This document shows positions 38,498 through 47,797 of a stretch of DNA of 64,000 bases, one piece after another. The position numbers were made by a program, and so were the translations under genes. Positions within the stretch are counted from its first letter, which is position 1. Each line of letters starts with the position of its first letter. Location of the stretch: positions 248,001 to 312,000 of the forward strand of contig JABARS010000001.1 of NCBI GenBank assembly GCA_019187085.1, given 5' to 3'. A model generated the notes under the pieces. That model was not told the origin of the DNA. It did not search any database and was given only the letters and a program-made list of their open reading frames with translations. This stretch comes from Pseudorhodoplanes sp. (GTDB lineage: Bacteria > Pseudomonadota > Alphaproteobacteria > Rhizobiales > Xanthobacteraceae).

Positions 38498-38968
38498 TCA
38501 GCGTTGTTCGGGATAAGGTTCGCCGGACATATGGAAGAAACGCGCGCTCTTGCCGTCGCGCTCGAATTTCAGGTCAGCGTCCGGATAATGCGCGCGCTCG
38601 TTCGCCGCGCGCGTACCGACCTCCAGCACCAGCGCGTCGCGGTTCGAGCGATTGACGAGACAATGGCCGTTGGCGACGCCGGCCTTGAAGCCCGCCGCGT
38701 CACCGGCGCGTAGAAACGTCTCGCCTTCGTCCTCGATCAACGCCACCTCGCCTTCGAGCACATAGACGAACTCGTCCTCCTGCTCGTGCCAGTGGCGCAG
38801 CGACGACGACGCACCCGGCTTGAGGCGCGTGAGATTAACCCCGAACTGGGTCAGGCCTGCGAGATTGCCGAGCGCGACCTTTTCGCGCCCTCTCGTCGCA
38901 TCGGCAAATTCGGCCGGATAGATCGTCGTGGTCCGCACGACCGCTTTCGCTATGTCGATTTTCGGCAT
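38498..38968 (-). CDS. Cupin domain protein inside the beta-oxidation block
   Basis: 156 residues from MPKIDIAK. The cupin barrel shows [19 protein letters not shown], with His, His and Glu metal ligands, and the second motif [18 protein letters not shown]. The form is that of small single-cupin proteins of unassigned substrate. It lies 11 bases after the thiolase gene and 14 before fadJ, so it is made with the fatty acid enzymes. A role in sugar or acyl binding cannot be settled from the sequence. Confidence 0.85.
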   Translation of the reverse strand: MPKIDIAKAVVRTTTIYPAEFADATRGREKVALGNLAGLTQFGVNLTRLKPGASSSLRHWHEQEDEFVYVLEGEVALIEDEGETFLRAGDAAGFKAGVANGHCLVNRSNRDALVLEVGTRAANERAHYPDADLKFERDGKSARFFHMSGEPYPEQR

Positions 38969-38979
38969 CGCGGTCTTCT

Positions 38980-40188
38980 TCACACACGCTCGATAATCGT
39001 CGCCGTACCCATACCGGCGCCGATGCACAGCGTCACGAGCGCGGTGTTGAGGTTACGCCGCTCCAGCTCGTCGAGCGCGGTGCCGAGAATCATCGCTCCC
39101 GTCGCGCCGAGCGGATGACCGAGCGCGATCGCCCCGCCATTGACGTTGATCTTAGACATGTCGAGGTCCATCGCCTGCATGAAGCGCAGCACCACCGAGG
39201 CGAACGCCTCGTTGATCTCGATCAGGTCGATATCGCCGAGCGTCATGCCCGCACGCTTGAGCACCTTGTGCGTCACGTCGATCGGCCCCGTCAGCATCAT
39301 CGCCGGCTCCGATCCGATATTGGCGAAGGCGCGGATTTTCGCGCGCGGCTTCAGGCCCGCTTTCTTGCCGGCCTCGACATTGCCGAGCAGCACCGCCGCC
39401 GCGCCGTCCACAATGCCGGACGAATTGCCGGCATGGTGCACGTGATTGATGACCTCGACTTCCGGATGCTTCTGGATCGCGACCGCGTCGAAGCCGCCAA
39501 GCTCGCCCATCTGCACGAACGAAGGCTGCAATTGCGCAAGCGACTGCATGGTGGTGGTCGGCCGCATGTGCTCGTCCTTGGCCAGGATCGTGATGCCGTT
39601 GACGTCCCGCACCGGCAGCACCGACTTCGCAAAACGCCCCGCCTCCCATGCCGCGGCTGCGCGCTTCTGGCTTTCCACCGCATAGGCGTCAACATCGTCG
39701 CGCGAGAAGCCATACTTGGTCGCGATCAAGTCGGCGGAAACGCCCTGCGGCATGAAATAGGACGGCAGCGCGATCATCGGGTCCACCGGCCAGGCGCCGC
39801 CGGAGGCGCCGATGCCGACGCGGCTCATGGATTCGACGCCGCCGCCGACCGTCATGTCGTGCTGGCCGGACATGATCTCGGCGGCCGCGAAATTGATCGA
39901 ATCGAGGCCCGAGGCGCAGAAGCGGTTGATCTGCACGCCCGGCACGCCTTCGCCATAGCCCGCGCAGATCGCCGCCATGCGCGGAATGTCGCCCCCCGCC
40001 TCGCCGACCGGATCGACGACACCCATCACCACGTCGTCGACCATGGCGGTGTCGAGCCCATTGCGCTCCTTGATGCCTTTCAGTACCTGGGTCGCCAGAT
40101 TGAGCGTCGTTACCTCGTGCAGGGCGCCGTCTTTCTTGCCGCGCCCGCGCGGCGTGCGCACAGCATCGTAGATAAAGGCTTCGGTCAT
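38980..40188 (-). CDS. fadA: Acetyl-CoA C-acyltransferase (thiolase)
   Basis: 402 residues. Conserved thiolase segments are the active-site cysteine in [15 protein letters not shown] near 90, [12 protein letters not shown] near 350, [15 protein letters not shown], and the second cysteine in LCIGAGMG near 390. It cleaves 3-ketoacyl-CoA in fatty acid breakdown or, reversed, condenses acetyl-CoA. The pairing with FadJ suggests degradation. AAGGAG stands six bases before the ATG. The acyl-CoA dehydrogenase gene lies upstream, separated by a palindromic repeat. Confidence 0.93.
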   Translation of the reverse strand: MTEAFIYDAVRTPRGRGKKDGALHEVTTLNLATQVLKGIKERNGLDTAMVDDVVMGVVDPVGEAGGDIPRMAAICAGYGEGVPGVQINRFCASGLDSINFAAAEIMSGQHDMTVGGGVESMSRVGIGASGGAWPVDPMIALPSYFMPQGVSADLIATKYGFSRDDVDAYAVESQKRAAAAWEAGRFAKSVLPVRDVNGITILAKDEHMRPTTTMQSLAQLQPSFVQMGELGGFDAVAIQKHPEVEVINHVHHAGNSSGIVDGAAAVLLGNVEAGKKAGLKPRAKIRAFANIGSEPAMMLTGPIDVTHKVLKRAGMTLGDIDLIEINEAFASVVLRFMQAMDLDMSKINVNGGAIALGHPLGATGAMILGTALDELERRNLNTALVTLCIGAGMGTATIIERV

Positions 40189-40200
40189 GGGCCTCTCCTT

Positions 40201-40316
40201 CTGATCGTCATCCCAGCCGAGCGCGAAGCGCGAGAGCTGGAATCGATCGCCGCTATCGGCTGACGATCCCGGCTCTCGCGACCCTTGCGGGTCGCTGAGC
40301 CGGGACGACTGCACCT
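40201..40316. repeat. REP-like palindromic element between dehydrogenase and thiolase genes
   Basis: CGTCATCCCAGCCGAGCGCGAAGCGCGAGAGCTGG-type sequence is followed by GATCCCGGCTCTCGCGACCC, GGGTCGCTGAGCCGGGACGAC in mirror order, so the unit can fold into long hairpins. Its arms share GTCATCCC, GCCGAG and AGCCGGGA with the element at 41598-41690. Short palindromes of this style are spread through Bradyrhizobium-like genomes, often between genes of one operon. Confidence 0.65.
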
Positions 40317-40318
40317 GC

Positions 40319-41476
40319 TCATAAACTCCGTGCAATCAACAGCTTCATGATCTCGTTGGTCCCGGCATAGATGCGCTGCACGCGCGCATCGCGGAACATG
40401 CGCGAGATCGGATATTCGTCCATATAGCCATAGCCGCCGAACAATTGCAGGCAGCGATCGACGATTTTTCCCTGCAGATCGGTCAGCCAGTATTTCGCCA
40501 TCGAGGCGGTGACGGTATCCAGCTCGCCCCGGATGTGGCGTTCGACGCAGTAATCGTGGAACACGCGGCCGATGGTCGCCTCGCTCTTGCATTCGGCAAG
40601 TTCGAACTGTGTATTCTGGAATTCGATGATCGCTTTGCCGAATGCCTTGCGCTCTTTCACATAGGCGATGGTCAGCGCCAGCGCGCGCTCGATCATGCCG
40701 ATCGCCGCCGTCGATACGATCAGCCGCTCCTGCGGCAACTCCTGCATCAACTGGACGAAGCCCTGCCCCTCCTGCTCGCCGAGCAGGCTTTCGGCCGGCA
40801 GCTTCACATCCTCGAAGAAAAGCTCCGACGTGTCGGCCCAGTCCATGCCGAGTTTCTTGAGCTTGCGTCCGCGCCGGAATCCCTCGGCGCCGTCGGTCTC
40901 CACCACCATCAGCGAAGTCCCCTTGGCGCCGGCCGCCGGATCGGTCTTGGCGACGACGACGATCAGGTTGGCGTGCTGGCCGTTGGTGATGAAGGTCTTG
41001 GAGCCGTTGAGCACATAACCGTTGCCGGACTTTTTCGCGGTCGCCTTCACGCCCTGCAGGTCGGAGCCGGTGCCGGGCTCGGTCATGGCGATGGCGCCGA
41101 CCAGTTCGCCGGTGGCGAGCTTCGGCAGCCAGCGCTTCTTCTGCTCCTCGGTGCCGTATTTGAGGATATAGGGCGCGACGATCCCCGAATGCAGCGGAGC
41201 GCCGATCGAATCGAGGCCCGCGAGCGCAAATTCGCGGTTGATCACGGTCTCATGCGCGAAGCTGCCGCCGGCGCCGCCATATTGTTCGGGAATGGCGGCG
41301 CAGAGCAGGCCGGCCGCGCCGAGCTTCATCCAGGCGGCGCGGTCCATGATGCCGTCGGCCTGCCAGCGCTCGATATCGGGCACGAGTTCGGCAGCCATGA
41401 AGCGGCGCGCCTGCTCCTCGAGGAGGACGAGATCCTCCGTCATCCAGGCCGGTCGAGGCAGGCTGAGGGCATCCAT
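40319..41476 (-). CDS. Acyl-CoA dehydrogenase
   Basis: 385 residues. FAD enzyme of the beta-oxidation entry step. [18 protein letters not shown] in the middle beta domain and [18 protein letters not shown] contact flavin and substrate. Near the end [39 protein letters not shown] has the family signature 2 and a glutamate at the usual catalytic-base site. The ATG at 41476 ([12 protein letters not shown]) is chosen since the frame upstream covers a palindromic repeat. It heads the block with thiolase, cupin and fadJ. Confidence 0.92.
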   Translation of the reverse strand: MDALSLPRPAWMTEDLVLLEEQARRFMAAELVPDIERWQADGIMDRAAWMKLGAAGLLCAAIPEQYGGAGGSFAHETVINREFALAGLDSIGAPLHSGIVAPYILKYGTEEQKKRWLPKLATGELVGAIAMTEPGTGSDLQGVKATAKKSGNGYVLNGSKTFITNGQHANLIVVVAKTDPAAGAKGTSLMVVETDGAEGFRRGRKLKKLGMDWADTSELFFEDVKLPAESLLGEQEGQGFVQLMQELPQERLIVSTAAIGMIERALALTIAYVKERKAFGKAIIEFQNTQFELAECKSEATIGRVFHDYCVERHIRGELDTVTASMAKYWLTDLQGKIVDRCLQLFGGYGYMDEYPISRMFRDARVQRIYAGTNEIMKLLIARSL

Positions 41477-41597
41477 TCGCGAATCCGTGCCGCCAGCATA
41501 ACGGCCGCGCCGGAAGGAAGCGAGAGCCGCGAGGCCCGGCGGCCGTAACACAGTCACGACGGGATCCGCAGGCTGCATGGGCGCGCAAATTTCAAAC

Positions 41598-41690
41598 GTC
41601 CCGGCCCTCGCTTCGCTCGGCCGGGATGACGGCATCTCTCAATCACATGATGTCATCCCGGCCGAGGGCGAAACCGGAGAGCCGGGATCG
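41598..41690. repeat. REP-like palindromic pair before the ABC-F gene
   Basis: GTCCCGGCC...GGCCGGGATGAC (41599-41630) and GTCATCCCGGCCGAGGGC...GAGAGCCGGGATC (41652-41689) lie head to head. Each arm pairs internally around CCCGGCC/GGCCGGG and the two copies mirror each other. They share core words with the element at 40201-40316. They fill the divergent gap between the acyl-CoA dehydrogenase and the ABC-F gene, so the reading frame crossing them is not coding. Confidence 0.7.
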
Positions 41691-41753
41691 CCCTCGGGTA
41701 GGCACGACGACAAGCGGTTTGGCTTCCCGGCCGGGCGCGCTATATCCGCGGCG

Positions 41754-43571
41754 ATGGCCGCACCACCCCTGATCCAGCTTTGTGACATTGCGCTGACGTT
41801 TGGCGGCACCCCACTGCTGACAGCAGCCGACCTGTCGGTCTCGCCGGGCGAGCGCGTCTGCCTTGTCGGGCGCAACGGCTCCGGCAAATCGACATTGCTG
41901 AAAATCGCCGCCGGCCTGATCGAGGCCGATCATGGCACGCGCTTCGTGCAGCCGGGCGCGACGCTGCGCTATCTGCCGCAGGAACCGGACTTTTCGGGCC
42001 ATGCAACGACATTGTCCTACGTCGAGGCGGGGCTCGCCCCGGGCGACGACCGCTATCAGGCGCGCTATCTGCTCGAACAGCTCGGCCTCGACGGCAGCGA
42101 GGACCCCGCCCGCCTGTCGGGCGGCGAAGCGCGGCGCACGGCGCTCGCGCGGACGCTCGCGCCCTCGCCCGACATCCTTTTGCTCGACGAGCTGACCAAC
42201 CATCTCGATTTGCCGGCGATCGAATGGCTGGAGCGCGACCTCGCCGCGCGGCGCTGCGCGCTCGTGCTGATCAGCCACGACCGGCGCTTCCTGGAGACGC
42301 TGTCGCGCGTCACGGTCTGGCTCGACCGCGGCCAGACGCGGCGGCTCGATATCGGCTTCGGACAATTCGAGGCGCGGCGCGACGATATCCTCGCCGAGGA
42401 GGAGCGCGAGCAGCACAAGCTCGACCGCAAGATCGCCGCAGAGGAACACTGGGTCCGCTACGGCGTCACCGCGCGCCGCAAGCGCAACGTTCGGCGCATG
42501 GCGCAGTTGCAGACCCTGCGCGAGACGCGCCGCACCTGGCGCGCCGCCGCCGGCAAGGCCGAGATCGCCGCCGCCGAGGCCGACAAATCCGGCACGCTCG
42601 TCATCGAAGCTAAACGCATCGCGAAAGCCTTCGACGGCCGGCCCATCGTGTCGGACTTTTCCACGCGCATCCTGCGCGGCGACCGCATCGGCATCGTCGG
42701 ACCGAACGGCGGCGGCAAGACCACCCTGCTCGGTCTTCTGACCGGCGCATCGAAACCCGACGCCGGCACCGTGCGCCTCGGCGCCAACGTGCAGGTCGCC
42801 GCCCTCGATCAGGACCGCGACGACCTCAATCCCGACTGGACGCTGACCGAGGCACTCACCGGCGGGCGCGGCGACACCGTCTCGGTCGGTGGCCAGACCC
42901 GTCATGTCGTGAGCTACATGAAGGACTTCCTGTTCACGCCCGAACAGGCCCGCACGCCGCTGCGCGCGCTCTCGGGCGGAGAACGCGGACGCATCATGCT
43001 CGCGCGCGCCTTTGCCAAATCCTCCAACCTGCTCGTGCTCGACGAGCCGACCAACGATCTCGATCTCGAAACGCTCGACGTGCTGGAAGAGGCCATCGCC
43101 GACTATGACGGCACCGTGATCCTGATCAGTCACGATCGCGACTTTCTCGACCGCACCGTCAATGCCGTGATCGTGCCCGAAGGCGACGGTCGCTGGACCG
43201 AATATGCCGGCGGCTATTCCGACATGCTCGCCCAGCGCGGCGCCGACGTCGTCGTAAAGAAAGCGCCCGCCCCCGCAAAGGAGCGCGCCGCGGAATCCTC
43301 GCCGCCGTCCACCGCATCGATGAAGCGCCGGCTGAGCTTCAACGAAAAATACGCGCTCGAAAATCTGCCCAAGCAGATCGCCGCCCTCGAAGCGCAGATA
43401 CGCGCGCTGCAGACGACGCTCGACGATCCGACCCTCTATGCGCGCGACCGCAAGCTGTTCGACGAAACATCGGCGGCCCTGGCCAGAGCACAGGCCGAGC
43501 TTGCGGCAGCCGAGGAGAAATGGCTGGAGCTCGAAATACTGCGCGAAGATATCGAGAACGCGCAGTCGTGA
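41754..43571 (+). CDS. ABC-F family ATPase, Uup-like
   Basis: 605 residues. Two ABC cassettes without membrane domain: Walker A GRNGSGKS (about 42-49) and GPNGGGKT (about 320-327), signatures LSGGEARR and LSGGERGR, Walker B LLLDELTNHLDLP and LVLDEPTNDLDLE. A linker between the cassettes and a C-terminal coiled coil (about 520-603) match Uup. ABC-F proteins act on ribosomes or on DNA excision rather than transport. I chose MAAPPLIQL at 41754 because the frame upstream covers repeats. It ends adjacent to the convergent YqaA gene. Confidence 0.92.
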   Translation: MAAPPLIQLCDIALTFGGTPLLTAADLSVSPGERVCLVGRNGSGKSTLLKIAAGLIEADHGTRFVQPGATLRYLPQEPDFSGHATTLSYVEAGLAPGDDRYQARYLLEQLGLDGSEDPARLSGGEARRTALARTLAPSPDILLLDELTNHLDLPAIEWLERDLAARRCALVLISHDRRFLETLSRVTVWLDRGQTRRLDIGFGQFEARRDDILAEEEREQHKLDRKIAAEEHWVRYGVTARRKRNVRRMAQLQTLRETRRTWRAAAGKAEIAAAEADKSGTLVIEAKRIAKAFDGRPIVSDFSTRILRGDRIGIVGPNGGGKTTLLGLLTGASKPDAGTVRLGANVQVAALDQDRDDLNPDWTLTEALTGGRGDTVSVGGQTRHVVSYMKDFLFTPEQARTPLRALSGGERGRIMLARAFAKSSNLLVLDEPTNDLDLETLDVLEEAIADYDGTVILISHDRDFLDRTVNAVIVPEGDGRWTEYAGGYSDMLAQRGADVVVKKAPAPAKERAAESSPPSTASMKRRLSFNEKYALENLPKQIAALEAQIRALQTTLDDPTLYARDRKLFDETSAALARAQAELAAAEEKWLELEILREDIENAQS

Positions 43572-44009
43572 TCAGGTCCAGCCGAGCGTGACTGCAGCCA
43601 GCACGAGATAGCGTCCAGTCTTGGCGATCGCAACCAGCAGCAGGAAACGCCAGAGCGGCTCGCGCAGCAGGCCCGCCGCGACGGTGAGCGGATCGCCGAT
43701 AAACGGCATCCAGCTTGCGAGCAAGGACCAGTAGCCGTAGCGGGCGTACCAGGTCTGCGCGCGTGCAAGAGTCTGAGAGCCTGCCGGGAACCAGCGCCGG
43801 TCGCGGAAACGTTCGGCAAACCGGCCGAGCGCCCAGTTGACGAGCGAACCCGCGACATTGCCGACGCTGGCGACGGCGATCAGCAGCACCGGCGGATAGG
43901 CGCCGCTCAGCAAGAGGCCTGCCAGCGCCAACTCCGACTGCGCAGGAAAAATCGTCGCCGCGATGAATGCGGTGAGAAACAGCCCGCCATAGACGGTAAG
44001 CGCGTTCAC
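43572..44009 (-). CDS. YqaA family membrane protein (DedA/SNARE-associated superfamily)
   Basis: 145 residues with four membrane segments. FIAATIFPAQSELALAGLL near the start and VGNVAGSLVNWALGRFAE, then GDPLTVAAGLLR, fit YqaA, a short relative of DedA proteins that help lipid scrambling and envelope balance. It starts at a GTG that overlaps the stop of the upstream flavoprotein gene by four bases (GTGA), so translation is coupled. Substrate unknown. Confidence 0.8.
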   Translation of the reverse strand: MNALTVYGGLFLTAFIAATIFPAQSELALAGLLLSGAYPPVLLIAVASVGNVAGSLVNWALGRFAERFRDRRWFPAGSQTLARAQTWYARYGYWSLLASWMPFIGDPLTVAAGLLREPLWRFLLLVAIAKTGRYLVLAAVTLGWT

Positions 44010-45262
44010 GATCGCGCTCTCGCGGCACGACTTTCCAGATAATGCAGCACACCGCGCGCAGCGGCGGCTCCGGTCGCAAACGAGGCCTGCAACAGATAGC
44101 CCCCGGTCGGGGCTTCCCAATCGAGCATCTCGCCGGCTGCGAATATGCCGGGCCTGCGGCGCAGCATGAAATGTGCATCCATCTCCGCGAAAGCGATGCC
44201 GCCGGCGGTCGAGATCGCGCGCCCGATCGGCGCGGTTGCCGTCAGGCGCACCGGCACTGCCTTGATCTGTGCGGCAAGATCGTACGCGGAAAGCTGCCCC
44301 GTGCGCCCCTGCACGGCTTCGTTCACAAGCCCGATGGCGACCGGCGACAGCCCGGCGGCCTTGCGTAGCACATTGGCCATCGACTGTTTGCCGCGCGGTG
44401 CGGCGAGCCGCTGCGCCAGCACCTCCCGACTCAGATCGGGGCGCAGATCGATCTGCAGCAGCGCTTCGCCGGCCTGCGCGAGCGCATCGCGCAACGGCGC
44501 TGACAGCGCATAGACCGCGCCGCCCTCGATCCCCTCGCGCGTGACAATGGCTTCTCCGCGCACGCTCTGCCCTTCGAACATCAGCGCGATGCGCTTGAGC
44601 GGGGCGCCCGCGAACCGCTGCGCAAAATGCGCCGACCACGCCGCACGGAATCCGCAATTGGCCGGCCTGAGCGGCGTGATATGGATGCCGGCCTCCCGCA
44701 GGATCGCGACCCAGCCGCCGTCGGAGCCGAGCCTCGGCCAGCTCGCGCCGCCGAGCGCGAGTACCGTGGCGTCGGCCGCAACAATTTTCGTCCCCTCCGG
44801 CGTCTCGAAGACGAGCCGTCCCTCGCCGTCCCATCCGCGCCAGCAATGGCGCAGCGCAAAGACGACGCCCGCACCCGCAAGCCGGCGCAGCCAGGCGCGC
44901 AGCAGCGGCGAGGCTTTCATCGCTTGCGGGAATACCCGCCCGCTCGAGCCGACGAATGTCGGCTGGCCGAGACTCTCGCTGAAGGCACGCAGGTCGATCG
45001 GCGAAAAATCTTCGACCGCCTTCTTCAGATGCACGGCCGCAGCGCCATAGCGTGTGAGAAAACGCGCGGCGTCCTCGCTGTGCGTCAGGTTGAGACCGCC
45101 GCGGCCGGCCAGCAGCAGCTTGCGGGCGGGCGAAGGCATGCGCTCGAACAGCGTCACCTTGAGCCCGCGCACGGACAGGACATCGGCCGCCATCAGGCCG
45201 GCGGGCCCGCCGCCGATGACGGCAATGTGATGGGTATTTGCAGCGCGGGATAAGACGGTCAC
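44006..45262 (-). CDS. FAD-dependent oxidoreductase of the HI0933/TIGR03862 family
   Basis: 418 residues from GTG 45262; a second GTG at 45310 would add 16. HIAVIGGGPAGLMAADVLS is the FAD-binding GxGxxG, FERMPSPARKLLLAGRGGLNLTHSE follows, VLALGGASWPRLGSDG is in the middle and GEMLDWEAPTGGYLLQASFATG near the end closes the flavin site. This is the pattern of the HI0933-like flavoproteins, subgroup TIGR03862. Their reaction is not settled. Neither start has a good ribosome site. Confidence 0.87.
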   Translation of the reverse strand: MTVLSRAANTHHIAVIGGGPAGLMAADVLSVRGLKVTLFERMPSPARKLLLAGRGGLNLTHSEDAARFLTRYGAAAVHLKKAVEDFSPIDLRAFSESLGQPTFVGSSGRVFPQAMKASPLLRAWLRRLAGAGVVFALRHCWRGWDGEGRLVFETPEGTKIVAADATVLALGGASWPRLGSDGGWVAILREAGIHITPLRPANCGFRAAWSAHFAQRFAGAPLKRIALMFEGQSVRGEAIVTREGIEGGAVYALSAPLRDALAQAGEALLQIDLRPDLSREVLAQRLAAPRGKQSMANVLRKAAGLSPVAIGLVNEAVQGRTGQLSAYDLAAQIKAVPVRLTATAPIGRAISTAGGIAFAEMDAHFMLRRRPGIFAAGEMLDWEAPTGGYLLQASFATGAAAARGVLHYLESRAARARS

Positions 45263-45403
45263 GGTTTCGTCTGCCAAATTCCGTGCACGAAAGGCAAGCG
45301 CTCGCTGCACTGCAATGAAGGAGACGCGGACTTAGCCGCCCCGTGGCGGTGTTCATGTCCATTAGCGCCGGCCGGTTCCGGCTCAAACAGGGGGATACGT
45401 TCC

Positions 45404-45865
45404 ATGGCTTCGAAATCATCATCGCACCCCGCATTGTCGGCGGCGGACGGGTTTGCAAATGGATCGACGGATACGCTGCTGCTCATCGGACGCGTGCTGC
45501 TGGGCTGGCTGTTCGTGGCGGCCGGCTGGGGCAAGATCATGAACATGGCCGGCTTCGCTGGCTACTTGACGAGTCTCGGTGCCCCCGCGCCCGGTCTGCT
45601 GTCGAACATCGTGCCGTTCATCGAGTTTGGCATGGGCGTCTGCCTGATCCTTGGCCTTGCTACCCGCTATGCCGCGATCGTGGTTTTCCTGTTCTGCCTG
45701 ATCGCGACCGCGCTCGCGCACCGCTACTGGGAATACCCGGCGGCTCAGCAGGCGGCCCAGTACACCAACTTCCTCAAAGGTATCGCCTTCATGGGCGCTT
45801 CCCTGATCGTGCTGGTCACCGGCGCCGGCAAATTCTCGGTCGACGCGGCGCTCGCGAAAAAATAA
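45404..45865 (+). CDS. DoxX family membrane protein
   Basis: 153 residues, four membrane helices. LLLIGRVLLGWLFVAAGWGKIMNMAGFAGYL and a later GMGVCLILGLATRYAA are the DoxX pattern. Family members are linked to quinone or thiosulfate oxidation and to oxidative stress resistance, mostly by context. The gene stands alone between the divergent flavoprotein and the phosphate uptake genes, with no clear promoter visible. Confidence 0.85.
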   Translation: MASKSSSHPALSAADGFANGSTDTLLLIGRVLLGWLFVAAGWGKIMNMAGFAGYLTSLGAPAPGLLSNIVPFIEFGMGVCLILGLATRYAAIVVFLFCLIATALAHRYWEYPAAQQAAQYTNFLKGIAFMGASLIVLVTGAGKFSVDAALAKK

Positions 45866-46007
45866 CGCGCACCGGGCATAACCGGCCATCCCGGCACGCC
45901 GAACCCCGCCGGCGTGCTGGGATAACTCCCGTTCCGGAGCAGCCTGTGTTTGCCTGCAATGGCGCGGCCCCCTACCATTGGGCCGATTCTGTCGCCGGGT
46001 CGGGCTA

Positions 46008-46655
46008 ATGCTGAGTTGGTTTCAGGCGATCATGCCGAAGGAGGAACGGTTCTTCGAACTGTTCAACCGGCACGCCGACGTAATCGTCGCGGGGGCTCAC
46101 GCCCTGCAAGGCCTGTTGCGTGGCGGCGACCAGATTCCGCATTTCTGTCAGCAGATCATCGCGCGCGAGAACGAGGCGGATGACATCACGCGTGAAGTGC
46201 TCACCGCCGTGCGCCGCACCTTCATCACCCCCTTCGACCGTTCCGACATCCAGGATCTGATCACGTCGATGGACGACGCCATCGACCAGATGAACAAGAC
46301 CGCCAAACTGATCATGCTGTTCGAGGTGCGTAGCTTTGAGCCCGCCATGCAGCAGATGGGCGACGTGATCCTGCAGGCCGCGAACCTGGTCGCGCAGGCG
46401 GTGCCGCTGCTCAAGGCCATCAACAAGAACGCCCCGCGCCTGAACCAGCTCACCGGCGAGATCATCCAGGTCGAGGAGCGCGCCGACGGCCTTTATGACG
46501 AGGGCCGCAAAGCGCTGTTCCTGCGCGAGGGTCCGGGCGGCAACGCAATGAACTTCATCATCGGGACCGACATCTACGACAGCCTGGAGAAGATCGTCGA
46601 CCGGTTCGAGGACGTCTCCAACGAGATCAACGCCCTCGTCACCGATCACCTCTAG
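46008..46655 (+). CDS. DUF47 (PhoU-like) phosphate transport accessory protein
   Basis: 215 residues, all-helical. MLSWFQAIMPKEERFFELFNRHADVIVAGA at the start and ENEADDITREV, TPFDRSDIQDLITSMDDAIDQM, with acidic metal-binding repeats, are DUF47 features. DUF47 proteins are cytoplasmic PhoU relatives that regulate Pit transporters. The pit gene follows 15 bases later. The ATG at 46008 is preferred over a start 30 bases upstream. Confidence 0.92.
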   Translation: MLSWFQAIMPKEERFFELFNRHADVIVAGAHALQGLLRGGDQIPHFCQQIIARENEADDITREVLTAVRRTFITPFDRSDIQDLITSMDDAIDQMNKTAKLIMLFEVRSFEPAMQQMGDVILQAANLVAQAVPLLKAINKNAPRLNQLTGEIIQVEERADGLYDEGRKALFLREGPGGNAMNFIIGTDIYDSLEKIVDRFEDVSNEINALVTDHL

Positions 46656-46670
46656 TCGGTCGTCACGCGC

Positions 46671-47675
46671 ATGGACGCGATCCTAAGCCTGCCTGTTCTG
46701 ATCGGACTGATCGCCGTCGCGCTGCTGTTCGATTTCCTCAATGGCCTGCACGACGCGGCCAATTCCATCGCCACTATCGTCTCCACACGCGTATTGCGCC
46801 CGCGTTACGCGGTGGTCTGGGCGGCTTTCTTCAATTTCATCGCCTTCCTATTTTTCGGCCTGCACGTCGCACAGACGGTCGGCACCGGCATCGTCGCCAC
46901 GAGCGTCGTCGACGCGCGCGTGATTTTCGGCGCGCTGATGGGGGCGATCTCGTGGAACCTGGTCACCTGGTGGGCGGGCATTCCCTCCAGCTCCTCGCAC
47001 GCCTTGATCGGAGGGCTGGTCGGGGCGGGCGTGGCCAAAGCCGGCGGCGGGGCGGTGGTGTGGACCGGCCTGTCGAAGACCACGGCCGCCATCGTGCTGT
47101 CCCCGTTCACCGGCTTCGTACTCGCGCTCTTTCTCATTCTGGCGGTGTCGTGGCTGTTCGTGCGCGCCCATCCGCGCATGGGCGATACGGTGTTTCGCAA
47201 CCTGCAATTCGTTTCCGCCTCGCTCTATTCGCTCGGCCATGGCGGCAACGACGCCCAGAAGACGATGGGCATCATCGCCGTGCTTTTGTTCTCGCAGGGC
47301 CATCTCGGCAGCGAATTTCATGTACCGTTCTGGGTGGTGATCATCTGCCAGGCGGCGATGGGGCTCGGCACGCTGTTCGGCGGCTGGCGTATCGTGCACA
47401 CGATGGGATCGAAGATCACGCGGCTCACCCCGATGCAGGGCTTCTGCGCGGAAACCGGCGGCGCCATCACCCTGTTCGCGGCGACCGGGCTCGGCATCCC
47501 GGTCTCGACCACGCACACCATCACCGGATCGATCGTGGGCGTCGGCGCCGCGCGCAAGGTCTCGGCGGTGCGCTGGAACGTGGCAAGCAACATCGTGACC
47601 GCCTGGATCGTCACCCTGCCGGCGTCTGCGCTGATCGCGGCTGCCTTCTACGCCCTCGTCGGGCTCGTCGGCTGA
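46671..47675 (+). CDS. pit: Inorganic phosphate transporter, Pit family
   Basis: 334 residues, about ten membrane helices in two inverted halves. FDFLNGLHDAANSIATIVSTRVL and GHGGNDAQKTMGII are the duplicated PiT signatures, and GIPSSSSHALIGGLVG with GIPVSTTHTITGSIVG are the paired serine-rich loops. Pit proteins carry metal-phosphate with protons, with low affinity. The gene is preceded by its DUF47 regulator in one transcription unit. Confidence 0.95.
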   Translation: MDAILSLPVLIGLIAVALLFDFLNGLHDAANSIATIVSTRVLRPRYAVVWAAFFNFIAFLFFGLHVAQTVGTGIVATSVVDARVIFGALMGAISWNLVTWWAGIPSSSSHALIGGLVGAGVAKAGGGAVVWTGLSKTTAAIVLSPFTGFVLALFLILAVSWLFVRAHPRMGDTVFRNLQFVSASLYSLGHGGNDAQKTMGIIAVLLFSQGHLGSEFHVPFWVVIICQAAMGLGTLFGGWRIVHTMGSKITRLTPMQGFCAETGGAITLFAATGLGIPVSTTHTITGSIVGVGAARKVSAVRWNVASNIVTAWIVTLPASALIAAAFYALVGLVG

Positions 47676-47738
47676 CCGATCGAACCCTTCCCTGCATCGG
47701 CATGAGGTATGCAAGGCGTCCGGCGACGGGCGCTGCAA

Positions 47739-47763
47739 GGAACCTGCGGGCGCGTCCGAAGTT
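47739..47763 (+). promoter_or_regulatory. Possible EcfG (general stress sigma) promoter
   Basis: GGAAC, sixteen bases, then AGTT: one mismatch from the EcfG consensus GGAAC-N16-CGTT of alphaproteobacteria. It ends 35 bases before the ATG of an SDR of the stress-protein-39 type, a plausible member of the general stress regulon. Confidence 0.45.
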
Positions 47764-47797
47764 CTGGAATGGTCAGCGCAACAGGCCGGAAGTTCCA

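Noticed and set aside
36579..38516. 645-codon open frame on the plus strand
   Set aside because: Antisense to the FadJ-like gene with mirror codon composition and no recognisable motif.
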